Shown: positions 21,964 through 33,361 of the stretch, one piece after another | Position numbering within the stretch: the first letter of the stretch is position 1 | How the letters are laid out: each line of letters opens with the position of its first letter | From: Enoplolaimus lenunculus | Lineage: Eukaryota > Nematoda > Enoplea > Enoplida > Thoracostomopsidae | NCBI GenBank assembly: GCA_030248215.1 | Contig: JASANG010003805.1 | Span: forward strand, 124,001-188,000 | DNA length: 64,000 bases | Reading direction: 5' to 3' | Program-made: the position numbers and the translations under genes | Notes under the pieces: generated by a model | The model's database searches: none | What the model was told of the DNA's origin: nothing | What the model saw: only the letters and a program-made list of their open reading frames with translations

Positions 21964-22132
21964 ATCCAATGTACACATCGAAGGCGTAACAGTGAATAAG
22001 CACACCCAAAAGTCTAAACCTAAGCCTAAGCCTCAGCCTAAGCGTAAGCGTAAGCCAAAAATAGTCTAAAGCATATGCTTACTTCATAGCAGTCCCACGG
22101 AAAAACGATTCGCTCCCGATATTTACGTGGCG
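21964..22132 (+). mobile_element. TTAGGC MITE, aged copy
   Basis: ATCCAATGTACACATCGAAG, GGCGTAACAGTGAATAAGC, several CCTAAGC/CGTAAGC units, ATAGTCTAAAGC, then CACGGAAAAACGATTCGCTC and an inverted end. No target duplication is retained. Confidence 0.65.
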
Positions 22133-22752
22133 CAAATATGTAACATTATTCAAACGTTGTCAACACTGTATACTGCACAGTATGTCAGTACTGCAGCGCG
22201 TATACGCAGTACAAATACTCCACAAGACATGAAAAACCCCTCGGACTCTAGTGTAGAGCTCTCTTATTGCTTTCCCTTTCGGTAAGTCCTCAGGGACGTA
22301 TACATCCGGGGATAAAGTAATATATCCCCAAAATTGTTGGAACGACTCAAAAAACACTTTTACATACTGTAAATTTACCTTCATAGGTCAAAACAATTTA
22401 ATCACTCTCTCGGTTCGCTTGCAAAAAATACGTTTAGACGTCGTTATTTCATACTGATATGAAGTCCTGTCTGCCCTCCCCCTCCGCTCCGACCTTAATT
22501 TTAAATTTATTTCCATTCCTATTTTTACTCAAAAAACTGTTAATTTCGGCAGTTAAACAGATTTCTAAATTCGTCCCAGTATGCGTTTGCAGTTCGCAAA
22601 CATAATTGTGATTTTTTGCCAGGTTCAGCTTTTACGACGTGTAAATGTACGATTACACGTGCAATTTAATTGCACTTTTATTGCATTTGCAATAGTATTG
22701 TATTGGTTTATTTAGGCGTTGATAAGCTGTTGTAGTTTTTGTGCGTTTGAAA

Positions 22753-22815
22753 CCAGCGGCGGATCCAAGATTTTTCGGCTGAGATGATGTTTTCTGTGGT
22801 TTGAAGTTTTACAGT
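22753..22815. repeat. End fragment of the GGCGGATCC-type element
   Basis: CAGCGGCGGATCCAAGATTT matches the left end of the 48127 copy and even shares the preceding TTTGAAAC. Confidence 0.5.
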
Positions 22816-22976
22816 TGTATACAGGGGATAGCAAATAGTTCTATGTTATTGTGAATGGTGTATGTGTCATAACGTTCTTTATTTGCTATATTCGCCGTAT
22901 TTTTCAGTTTGTTAGCGAAGCAAAACACATTGTGAGCTTCTGATGAACAATATTCATCGTAAAACTCTCTAGACAG

Positions 22977-23141
22977 GTCCGTAGCCAGCGAGAAGATAGG
23001 ATGGTGCAACTGTTCTAGCAGAAAAAAAGTGCTCTCCCCAATAGAAAAGTTTTACCTTTGTTTGTAAGTCATCTTAGAACCTTGTGTTCCCTCGTAAAAA
23101 ATTTTCTGTGCCCCCTACAAAGGTGATCTGCCGACAGGCCT
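22977..23141 (-). mobile_element. GTAGCC-type MITE
   Basis: GTCCGTAGCCAGCGAGAAG, TTGTTTGTAAGTCATC, CCTTGTGTTCCC, CTACAAAGGTGATCTG. Diverged but colinear with other copies. Confidence 0.55.
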
Positions 23142-23740
23142 GTTTTCAATAGATCAAACTTTTAGCGCACAGCTAAGCGAAAAAAGTTTATAATTTAAAA
23201 TGTCTTCGTCGTCCTTGTATCAATCCATGTAAGCTTATATATCAAATAAGACACCAAATGCATTACTATTAGGGATGTAGCTAACACTTTATCTCTATAT
23301 GCCACTTTCAAGTTCGCCTGAAACTTATTTTAATTTCAACAATCCAGCCGATTAGTCTAAATGTCTGTAAAAGTGCGTGTTTTTGCTCGTCTTCACAAAT
23401 TTGGCAAACGATATATCCCTTTACTTGGCGTTGTATATTGCTCATGGTTGTGACAGCGGGTTCAACACGAATCACGCAACACATTTTTCACATTTTCGTT
23501 CGACAGAAACATTGTTTGAAACGATTTTTAGCTGTGTTTGTCTCTTGGTTTGGCTCGGCAAAATATGGGCAACTGTCACGTTGTGTTTAGTTTAGTTCGT
23601 TTATCTCACTAAAGTATACTTGAGAAAAAACCAGATATTTTATAAAACGTGTGTTGGATTCTTTCAATTTGAAATCAGCATTTGGACATATGCATCGCTG
23701 CAGTGGCAAGGGTCAGGGGATTGACCTCCGATTTTTAAAT

Positions 23741-23870
23741 CGGGCCCGTAGCGAAGAACGAGGGAGGAGGGCTCAGCTGCTCCTGTTGCAAAGATTTTGG
23801 TCCTATCTTTGCATGCCTTTCCTGAAAAGTTTTAAGCTCCTTTTAGCAAGGTAAGCTAGCTACGGGCCAG
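23741..23870 (-). mobile_element. GTAGCC-type MITE, internally deleted
   Basis: CGGGCCCGTAGCGAAGAAC and GCAAGGTAAGCTAGCTACGG at the ends. The middle is shortened. Confidence 0.55.
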
Positions 23871-24451
23871 TTTTGAAGTCTGAACACTTTGCATAAATAT
23901 AAAATAGAATAAGTTATTAAAAAATGGCAAGACCACGATATAAAATATTTGATTTCTTGCTCACTTCGCTCGTGTGGTTTCCTCCACCGTTATATGGGTA
24001 TATTACGCGCTACATGCAAGTTTGGTCACAAAGCAGCTTTAAAGTTCTTACAGCTGCAAATTATTCATTGGAATTCATGCTTGCAAATTTGAATTCATGC
24101 TATTTAATCTAATTTGCACCCGTGAACGCAGTTGCAAATCGCTTAAATTTGTTGCACCTGGAGGTTGAGTGATGAATCGGAATGTTCTCTTGAAAAGGTG
24201 CAATTATTTCGTGAAAATAGCAGGTGCGAGTTCTCGCTGCAAAAACATGCACGCGTGAATGGGGCTCATGTGAATATTTAAGTCCCTGACCAAATGTATT
24301 GTCTAAGATATTTAGCTCAATGCCGACAGGTTGAAACTGTAATTTTCAAGGTTCTAATTGTTACATTCACCCATGCGGCCTACTTTGTCTTCAATATATT
24401 CATCTAACGTGCGCACACCAGGTGTGATGTAGTGAGATATACCCTTGCCCA

Positions 24452-24545
24452 AGCCCGTAGCCAGCTCACCTTGCATGGGGGGGCTCAAATTTTTCCAGAA
24501 GGGGCTGAGCCCCTTCTGGCCACCCCTTGGTTACACGCCCGCCCT
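24452..24545 (+). mobile_element. GTAGCC-type MITE, short deleted copy
   Basis: GCCCGTAGCCAGCTCACCTT, GGGGGGCTCAAATTTTTCCA, GGGGCTGAGCCCCTTCTGGC, CCCTTGGTTACACGCCCGC. The central ~80 bp of the family are absent. Confidence 0.6.
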
Positions 24546-24926
24546 TCCCTAAAATTTCTTACAAAGACAACGAAGCCATTTTTAACAAACTGAAAAGTAA
24601 TCTGCTGAATTGTCCAGTTTTACTTCTGCTTGTATCTAAATCACGCTCTACCCTCCCGATATGAAATCCCTGGCTCCGCCACTCCTGAGCTGGGTACGCG
24701 CCCGAAAGCTTAACCTAATTTATGGCACAAATCTAGGTCAGACTGTAGCCGTAAATGGGTTAAACCTTGGCAAGTTATCTAGACTTAATGAAGACATGTC
24801 GTAAGACCTTATAGTTTTAGAGAGACGAAAATAATATACTATAGTTGGTTTTGACCAAACTTAGTGATGAAGACTTGCTTTTTGTGTCTACTTTTCGAGG
24901 TTGTATACCAAATGTATCGTGCCAGG

Positions 24927-25140
24927 GCACAGTGGCGTAGCCAAGATTATCATTTCCGATGGGTATATTTTTGCATAAAAGCTTAATATTAATTGTGAGC
25001 AACCGAAGCGAGCGAGAAAATTTATTTCGCATTTCAGAATCAACCAGGTTATTATAAAGCGTGTAAAACGATTTTATTTCTTGTCTCTCCAGAAATTTAA
25101 CACGGATATGCATCCCCTTGTACACTTCAGGTTAAAACAT
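24927..25140. mobile_element. GTGGCGTAGCCA-type element
   Basis: CACAGTGGCGTAGCCAAGAT and GCAACCGAAGCGAGCGAG. The same terminal wording (GGCGTAGCCA...ATTTC) or its inverse (GAAATCCTGGCTACGC-like) recurs near 31405, 36015, 41850, 45560 and 52190, showing a dispersed family. The limits are approximate. Confidence 0.45.
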
Positions 25141-25419
25141 AAAAGTTTTCTGGTTTTGTATTTACCAGAGATGAAAAAAGCTATTGAGATATAAGACGAC
25201 AATGAACTTTTATGAGCCCCACAGAATTTTTGGGGTCGGGTATAGTGGGGGTTAATGACGTAATATTGTGATAAACCATTGCTTGGGTACGTCAGCTACT
25301 GGGGTAACTTTTCTGTATAATAAACGCAGTTCATTGTATTTATACCAGATAGTGACGACAAGTTTAGTGTGAACTTAGAAAAGATTGGACTTTAAAACGG
25401 TGTAGCTTTTAGAAGCCCT

Positions 25420-25575
25420 GGCACGTAGCTAGAGGGGACCATATAGGGGTACTTGGCTGCCCCCTCTAGGAAAACTAATTATCAATTTTGCTTGTAAGTC
25501 ATCAACACCCCTTGTTAACCCCTTCTGAAAAATGTTTAGCCCACCTTAGCAAAGTGAGCTCACAATGCACCTGTA
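25420..25575 (-). mobile_element. GTAGCC-type MITE, diverged
   Basis: GGCACGTAGCTAGAGGGG, TTTGCTTGTAAGTCATCAAC, CCCTTGTTAACCCC and AGCAAAGTGAGCTCAC in family order. Confidence 0.5.
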
Positions 25576-25959
25576 CGTGCCTTAGGTGTCAAGTAATAGC
25601 AAAGCCTGCAAAACTGTATAATTTTTAAACTCTTTCTGATTTTTATCGGTATTAAATGGCACGTGTCCATCCCGCTTTACGACAACGGGTGCACCAAAAC
25701 AACGGCAGGGACCAGAATTTTTGCCAATACGTATTGCCCAGGCCAGCATCCGGCATAGACCCACGTAGGGGGGCCCTGGCCTTCTTAGGGAGCCGCTCAG
25801 TCTTAGTGACTCAGTAAATTTTTGGTCATACCAGCAGGAAATTAGTGTAGCAGGAATTAGTGTAAAGTCAGATCATTCCCAAACCTTCAGATGAAACCAG
25901 AGATCCAATCTGTAAAACTACACAAAATATGTTCGACCAGATAAATAAATAACTTTATC

Positions 25960-26052
25960 TCACATGAATATTTTCTATTTTATCAGAGGCGCAGTTTTAT
26001 TAGGACCCGTATACCATCACCACTCAGCTATACGAGCTTGGCGCTCTATCCT
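25960..26052 (-). repeat. tRNA-derived SINE piece, internally deleted
   Basis: CTCACATGAATATTTTCTAT (tail) joined to CCGTATACCATCACCACTCA and GCTATACGAGCTTGGCGCTC (head on the minus strand). The B box is deleted. Confidence 0.5.
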
Positions 26053-28188
26053 GAGGAAGCTTTCAAGGTTTGCGGATGCGTTGAGTTGGTCAGAGTCAAC
26101 TATATGTACGATGGGATTGAAAATATTCTCTCTTGAATACAGCATCTGCGACAGAATGGGACTTTACCGGTGGGTTGCCACGGGTACCCGAGGGTAAAGA
26201 TTTGTATCGCACCGGCAAACAGTTCACAGTTCTTATCAGCGCCAAACTTTTTAGTGTTAAGGTGCAAAACATACGCTGTTGTATGTTTTAATGCTTCTGA
26301 TCAGTTGCTGTCCGGCTATTGTCGCCGTCCTCGGGCAGCGCTCTGTTTTCGCTAGCGGTAATCTTCAAACAATTGTGTTGAGGAAGATACGACAGAACGA
26401 CTTTTAATTAAAAAAAGTTGTAATTAATAACTTCTTAAGTAACTGGAATTTTTCGTTCATTCAACTGTTTATACAAATGGTGTTTTATAGCGTCCAGATA
26501 TAAAAAAACTTTGAAAATTCGTAATTCATGTAGTAAAACGTAGGCTTGCTTGTGGTTTTAAATCAGAAATTTTTAATCGACAGCTGCTTAGGTTTGCGAG
26601 ATATATCGAATACAACATACAGGATGTATACCTGAATGGCTCTGTTTCGGTAGCTTTGGCCCATGACTCCTTGCAACTTGCTGCCTTGAGAGTATATACG
26701 ACCGCTGTTTTTGTCATTTGTTGGAACAATACTTGCAGATTCGCTGTCTATTGATATTCTATCGAAGAACAACCTGCCAACTTCCAAAAAAATTTCAAAA
26801 CACCGAATTAAAAACAATTGAATCATTGACCTGGAGTATACTGTGAATTTTTGATTTAATGCCCAAACGGGAATAAGTTGAAACAAAAACATGAGGACCA
26901 TTGGCTCTTCAGCGACTTTAACTTATTTAGGTATTTGTGATAAATCGTATCTATTAAGGCGAATAGACTTAAAAGCCATATAAACTTCTAACGTAGACTT
27001 TCCCAAGTCATAATCTTGGTTAAAAAAATTTTTTGCGCCATGTTCTGACAATTTCGTTGCAGAAATTATTCATCATTTATTCAAACATGTGTTATTCAGT
27101 GAGTTTGTTTTTGAACTGGGGTAATTTTTAAGTCAGAATGACGGATATTCGAAGAAAAGCGACAAAACAGCGGTTTGACAACACGTTAGATTATTGTTTG
27201 CAAGCAGCTAATTTAACGTGATTTCGACTGAATGATTTTGTTTTACCTCCGGCTCCGGCTGGTGTATTTTCCACCTGTGATTGCATGCTGAGTGCTTTTT
27301 CGAGTTAAGCAGCGCGGACTATATATACGGCTTTCAGTTAACCGATTTGTGTCTAGTAAACTTTCATGTGTAAAATTTACTGAAGCTATAACGCAAAACT
27401 TCATTAAAGTGCAAAACACCTGCGATCTTTAAAATACTGGTTTAACGTCAGGCGCGGATAAAAGGTAGGTCGCGGGTAAATCTTTTTTACGCGGGTGTAC
27501 CCGCGGGTAAAAAATTTCAATTTGCGTGGGTACAGCGCGGGTCGTGTAAAAATATCCTTATTCACTTCTCACTCGAGATTTGCGAACAACACCCTAGACT
27601 TCGATCAACAAGAGACCCTGGTGGATCACCATAGTACTTTTATAAAAATCATTCAGGGTCCTCATTGAATCTCACAGGGGCGTCAAAGGAGCAACCGAGG
27701 GGCACGGCCGCCCGCTTGGATTCTTGCTGACAACTAAACAATTTGTGATAAATTGTTTTAGTTTAAAAGCGTGTTGCGTTTAAAAAATTTTGCCTACGGT
27801 GCTAATAGATATAATGCGAAACAGGGACCAATGGATTCTAGACTCGATCCACCCATCGGGACACGAGCCATTTTAAACTCAGCGCTGGGATTCCATCGAA
27901 GAAAATAATGTTGGCTTTCGGCTGCTAGTTTTTCTCCAGTGTTTCATCACTGTTTGTGAACTGTCGGTAGGTTGTATATGGTTTTCACACAAATATTTTC
28001 TCAAACAGGTTTACCATAAAGGCACACAATAACACTGTGGAACAAAGAGCGCCTTCGCAAAGGGTACCCTCGGCCCAGGTATTACGTATTCATTGCAGTC
28101 AAGCAACGGTCGCATGCACGTCTTGAATATTTTTCACATCCTCCAACGTATTGAGCAAGCTGTGGGCTTGTCATGTTCCCACATATAT

Positions 28189-28604
28189 CAGGGTTCAACT
28201 GGAAGTTCTGTTCCGGTGGGAATTTCTGCAAAAATTCAACGCCTGTTCCTGTTCCTGCATTAAAAGATGCAGGAACCTGGTTTTTACGGTTTTGTGTCAA
28301 ATTATTTATTATCATTTAAATATTCAAAACTTTGTCTTTGAAAAATGGTCATTTCGAACTGAGTATTTTTGCAATTTGTTCAATTTTGTTAATAAACTGT
28401 TTCAGACTCGTTTTTGCAAAACTTGATCCTGAAATAGCTCAAAGTTGGCTTAAGCGTTTTTGGCAAAGTTTTCTAAAAAGCCCAAGAGTCATTCGGTGAT
28501 AAAAATTATTTCAAATTTCGGTTCCTGTCCCGGCTCCTGCAAAGAAACCCAAATGCCTGTTCCTGTTCGTGTTCCGGCAAAATTTTGTTCTTGTTGAAAC
28601 CCTG
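28189..28604. mobile_element. CAGGGTT-type hAT-like MITE
   Basis: Left end CAGGGTTCAACTGGAAGTTC; right end, inverted, CAGGGTTTCAACAAGAACAA. Flanks ACATATAT (28181-28188) and ATATATAT (28605-28612) agree at 7 of 8, though the flank is low-complexity. Sub-terminal CCTGTTCCTGTTCCTGCA repeats occur in both orientations. A second copy is at 52286-52635. Confidence 0.75.
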
Positions 28605-28640
28605 ATATATATATATGTACATATATGTATATATATACTC
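28605..28640. repeat. AT/ATGTA microsatellite
   Basis: Alternating ATATAT with GTACATATATG interruptions directly abutting the MITE. Confidence 0.6.
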
Positions 28641-28940
28641 TTTTTACCGAGAGCTGTACTATCTTCTACTTGATTAACCCCAAGAGTCCCGTAAAAGCTA
28701 CGTTAAATTAATTTCGAGCTAGCGAAAAGGACACTAAGTATCTAAGTACTAAATTTGTTTGTACAACGCCAAAATTAAGTTCTAGAAAATGCCGGGCGAA
28801 AGTCAGTAACAAAAATCTAACCCTTCCTGACAGTCCAAGGCCGTCCGAACGGGCGCTTCCAGTCCTGACTGAAAAATTTATCGACCGCATTAAGAGAATT
28901 CTAGGTCGGAAAAATTTTCTTGCTTCTTTTATAAACATCC

Positions 28941-29191
28941 TAGGGTTGCGCTATTATTTTGTTGACGTCCGGCGCCGTCCGTCGCCCGACCGGCGACGAA
29001 CGTCGCCATGCGTCTCACGTACGACGCCGTCCGTCACATTGCGGTATCTTACGCATATGACTCACGTACGATAACGTATTGTACTACCGGTGACGGACGT
29101 CGCCGTACGGATGACGGACGGTGACGGACGGCGCCGTACGGGTGACGCACGATGACGGACAGCGCCGGACGTCGACTATAGCGCAACCCTT
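28941..29191. mobile_element. GC-rich CGCCGTCCG element, full copy
   Basis: Ends TAGGGTTGCGCTAT and, inverted, TAAGGGTTGCGCTATAG. The interior is a dense mix of GACGGACGGCGCCGTACG and GCCGTCCGTCGCC motifs in both orientations, far richer in GC and CpG than the surroundings. Confidence 0.65.
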
Positions 29192-29509
29192 AGTTGCCTC
29201 TACTAACAATTTCTGGTTGCGGGTTCATGCCCATTCTGTATTGATTCGATTAAAAAGAGGGCTGATATTAATTTTGCCGCTCCAAGGAAACCACTCGATT
29301 TCTCGGTCTCGGAGAGTTATTTCTAATTTACTCCGTGTTTGTTGGATCCAGCAATCTTTTTTGTACTCCTTTTTTGGGCCGCACTGACTCACTGAGAAGC
29401 ATATTTGTAGGTTATGTCAGTTAATTTTTGTATTTAAAAAAGTTTACGCTGGTTGTTTGAGTGTCTGTTTACATATTTGAGTAGCCTGGGCCATTCTTAT
29501 GTATTGGTC

Positions 29510-29620
29510 TGCTTTATGAACCCTAATTACGACTTTTAGCTACTGTCCACTCACTGACTCTAGCGATACAGACACTCTTATTGATTGAGACTCAAAATGG
29601 GACACCCTATAATTGTGGTT
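29510..29620. repeat. Fragment related to the TA-flanked MITE
   Basis: CTCTTATTGATTGAGACTCA then AAATGGGACACCC matches the right part of the 44650 and 55855 copies. The left part is lost. Confidence 0.45.
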
Positions 29621-30129
29621 GCTATAGGCCGTATTAGGAAAAAAGTAACCGTTTTCTAAAAATAAACATAAATTTATGACACGGGCCTAGATTTATTCAG
29701 GCGAAGCTAGGAACCGTAAACCTGACCCCGGGGTCAACTGTAACGCGAAATTAGTTCGTTTAAATAATGTTTAGCTTGTTAATTTTAGCAAGTACGTATA
29801 AAACATCGTTTAAAAAATTTGGCTTTAGATTTATTTATTAAGAAATCCCAAAAATTTGTTCTCAAAATTGTACTAAAAGTTATATTCAAATGTACCGAAC
29901 GATATAGTTTTTATAAAAGTATAAACAGTCTGGCCAAAGCTCTGCAGGAGCCGGAGGACGATTTTTTGACAAAGTTAGGACCGGAGGTTGACCTCCGGTT
30001 GTACCCTGCCATTTAGCTAGTTTTCATCTCAAACTATTGAAGTAAATGACTAGGATTTAGAATATCCTAAAACGTGACAAGATCACTATTAAAAGTGATA
30101 AAATGCATTCATTTTAAAAGTTTTTTTTA

Positions 30130-30965
30130 ATTTCAAACCGCACCGTTAAGCTGCAGTCCACTGGTTACTTTGTCCGTCTTGAGGGCTACCAGGGTGTTTT
30201 CCGTTATCCCCCAGCCCGCGTTTGCCCAAAATGAAGCGATTTTGAAAATTATTGCATATTTGAGCTTCTCATAACCTCCATTGATTCTTACACGCCTAAA
30301 TTTGAATGTTTGAAACATTCGATTTTTTAACGGCCCGAGGGCCCCCCTCGTGACCAAAAAACATTTTTGTCAAAAAGTTTGACATATTATATATCATTAG
30401 ATGTAGCTTGTAGAGTTGAGTCGACTGGTGTTAAATTTACCGTAATTAGGCGGACGATTGGATAACGAATTATTGTCAAATAACTGATTTGGCGCCGGCC
30501 CAAATCGTTGGCAGCCCGCCAAACCAGTATTTGACAATAACTCGTTAACCAATTGTCAGATTGGAAAAAAATTAAACACCGTTATACTCTGCTCAGCAAT
30601 CTACATCGGACTGTATATAATCGGTCAAACTTTTTGACAAAATTTTTTTGGGTCCCAAGGGGATTCCTTGGGACCTTAAAAATAGAGTTTTTCCAAAAGT
30701 CAAATTGAGGCGTGGAATTATCAGGGAAGGTCATGAGAAGCTCAAATATGCAAAAACATTTTAAAAATCGAGCCATTTTGGTGCAAGCACGGGCCGAGGG
30801 GATAACGCAAAAGACCCACAAATTATTTGTCAAAGAAATAACTTTTATCTGTAAAAATTTGTTAAATCCAAATATTTTTGTTAAAAAATTACAACAGAGG
30901 GACTGTCCTCTACCAAAGTAGCCTCCAGTTTCGTTTCGTAGGGCTCCTGTGTGCCAAAGTTTTGG
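30130..30965. mobile_element. Inverted-half element with palindromic centre
   Basis: Left half 30165-30375 and right half 30630-30860 are inverted relatives: TTTGAGCTTCTCATAACC against GGTCATGAGAAGCTCAAAT, GCGTTTGCCCAAAATG against CATTTTGGTGCAAGCACG, and TTTTTGTCAAAAAGTTTGAC against GTCAAACTTTTTGACAAAAT. The middle (30452-30565) is its own palindrome containing AAATAACTGATTTGGCG and CGCCAAACCAGTATTTG. Open frames on both strands are products of the repeat. Partial copies occur at 6930 and 9130. Confidence 0.6.
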
Positions 30966-31159
30966 CAACATATCGTAAACGTCTTCGGGTTTATTTTCAA
31001 CGGTTACGGGTTTTCACTTTTTATTAACAGTTTTACCTTAGTTTTATCTGCTTTATATATTTATAGTCTTTAGACCAACATTTATATTTTAGTTCCACTT
31101 CACACATCGCGGTAGGTTGAGCGAGGTATATATACACATATACACACAGGGATGTTCAC

Positions 31160-31255
31160 TATATGTGCAAATTTACATTTATATATACATATATATCTAT
31201 ATATCTATATATCTATATTTATATATATACATATATATACATATATGTATATAAC
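31160..31255. repeat. TATA/CTATAT microsatellite
   Basis: TATATATCTATATATCTATA with TACATATA interruptions over about 95 bp. Confidence 0.7.
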
Positions 31256-31305
31256 ATTCTATGAGGTATGTAAGCATTTTTATACAGTTTAGAATTAACC
31301 AACTG

Positions 31306-31356
31306 CAGGAGTCAAAAATATGTTTTTCTCGCGGAGTCAAAAATATGTTTTTCTCG
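31306..31356. repeat. 25-bp direct tandem duplication
   Basis: GGAGTCAAAAATATGTTTTT plus CTCGC occurs twice in immediate succession. Confidence 0.8.
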
Positions 31357-31993
31357 CACGCAATGCTCGCTTTAAAGACGCTTAAAATTATACTGTTCTA
31401 GAAATGAAATCCTAGCTACGCTCCTCCTAGCTGTGTAGAAACTTCCAGCAGCCGCATGGGAAATATACTAACAGCGCTTTTGGGGTCAGCACGCCAACTT
31501 TTGATCAAACCAGTAGCGAGAAAGCGTCGCCGCTTAGGGGAAAGGTCAAAATAGGCGTTCACTGATACGGATATTTTTCTACGTTCGAATATTAATGAAA
31601 ACTATTTCTCAGCGTTAAAATAATTCGAAGCTAAAAAAAGCTGTATTTTTGGCGTCAATCGTGTACCCTCTGTAAACAACTTCAAGTGTTTCCTGGCAGT
31701 CGCGAGAATACTGTTTAAAACCGACTGTGACTTTTTTTATTCGGCAAAAACTTGCTCAGAGATGCACAGTTTCACCACGGGTGGGACGTAGCCTGAAAAT
31801 TGGTTGGGTGGGGCAAAATTGGTTGAGTGACGCGATGTCACCGATAAAACAAACTATTGACTGTTAAAATAGAATTGGCGAAATACTAACGATTATATAT
31901 TCAATAAAGCGGTGTCATTATGAAACAAAAAATTGATTTAGAAACGCGATTGTACTGTATCTCCTATCTATAAACCAGACTCGTAGACAGCCG

Positions 31994-32149
31994 GGCCCGT
32001 AGCCAATGGGGAACCGGGGTTGTTCAGCCCCCCTGGAAAATTTTGCCTCCCTAGAAAGTTTTCAACCTTGCTTGTAACTCATTGAAAGCCCTTCGAATGC
32101 CGTTCCTGAAAAATGTTTTCCCCCTAGCAAGGTGAGCTGGCTACGGGTC
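31994..32149 (-). mobile_element. GTAGCC-type MITE, one of a back-to-back pair
   Basis: GGGCCCGTAGCCAATGGGG, GTTCAGCCCCCCTGG, CCTTGCTTGTAACTCATTG, CTAGCAAGGTGAGCTGGCTA then CGGG. Ends directly where the opposite-orientation copy begins. Confidence 0.75.
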
Positions 32150-32307
32150 TGTAGCCTAGTAACCTCGCTAGGGAGTAAACATTTTTTACAGAGGGTCATA
32201 CAAGGATTTTCGATGACTTACACAAGCAAGGATGAAAATTTTCTAAGGGGGGCAAAACTCTTCCAAAAAGGGATGCGCCTCCTGGCCGCCGGTTGGCTAC
32301 GGGCCCG
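32150..32307 (+). mobile_element. GTAGCC-type MITE, second of the pair
   Basis: TGTAGCCTAGTAACCTCGCT, GGGTCATACAAGGATTTTCG, ATGACTTACACAAGCAAGGA and GGTTGGCTACGGGCCCG, in the opposite orientation to its neighbour. The open frame across it is not coding. Confidence 0.75.
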
Positions 32308-33005
32308 ACTCGAGGTTTGTTGAAGTTTGCGCTAATCTAATATTCTATACACGAACACGAGTGTGTGTATATGCCTAATTTCGTTGGATGAACTTTTATT
32401 ACATGTTGACAAATGAAGATATATTTTTGCATTAAAATTGAGTTTTTGTAAGTCTGTTTCAACGTAGGGTTGAATCGTGTTTTTTTTTCTGGGGAGAAGG
32501 CAAAGCTGCCCCTCATAATCAGCTTAAAATTTCAAGGTGTTCAAAACTGTTTTAGGGGGACAATGTGCCCAAATAACACAACACACATGCCGTGTTGCTA
32601 AAATTTTTCTAAAAAGGTCATAATTTTAAAACGGTTGACATCGGATTTAAATTTTCACGACTTTGAAAATTTGTTATTTTTGCATCTGGTTTGTAACATT
32701 TTAAATAAGCTGTCGGGTGACGCTATGCTTTTTAAGTTTTTTTTTTAAATTTTTTTAATCGCCACACGTCATCGTTCGTCGCTTTGATACAAATCTTCAA
32801 GTTAAACGTTTATGAATAATATTTTTACTACGAAATCATTTAGAAAACTTCTACTAAACCTCAATGATTAAAACTGTACTATTTTTTATATGAGCTTGAA
32901 ACTGCAAAATTGTGACAAATCACTTCCTGACAGCTTTCAAAGCGAACTCTATCGAGCGTTCATTCGAATATAGAACGCTGGTTTAGTTAAACGCAAGTCC
33001 AGATA

Positions 33006-33186
33006 AGGTTACGGTTGCGGTATACTTTTCTGTGCCGCACAACGCCTGATGGCGCTGTCCGCCGCCACGTGTCATCGGACGCCTGCAAGTCATGAACAAA
33101 ATTAAATTTTAGATATACATCGCGGCGATGTCCGCGTGGCGTCGCGCAGTGGCGTGTGGCTCCGCTCGACGAGCGTAGCGCAAATT
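33006..33186. mobile_element. GC-rich element related to the CGCCGTCCG family
   Basis: GGTTGCGGTATACTTTTCTG, GCGCTGTCCGCCGCCACG and GACGAGCGTAGCGCAAAT close to the ends; GATGTCCGCGTGGCGTCGCG in the middle. Confidence 0.5.
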
Positions 33187-33361
33187 TTAGAAAAGCCTTT
33201 CTAGCAAAACAGAAACGCTACTAAGAAAAGGCAGACTCTTAGTCAAAGGCAGTCCTGGGGCACTAAGCCTTGTATAATGTTTTAAAAGCCAAATGTAAAA
33301 GATTTCAGAAATAGATTTTGCCATTACGAGAATTTATCGTTCGTTTTTCGATGGTTTACAG

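Noticed and set aside
26563-26901. 112-residue minus-strand open frame with hydrophobic stretches
   Set aside because: No splice or start context, no recognisable domain and AT-rich bias. Could be revisited with RNA data.
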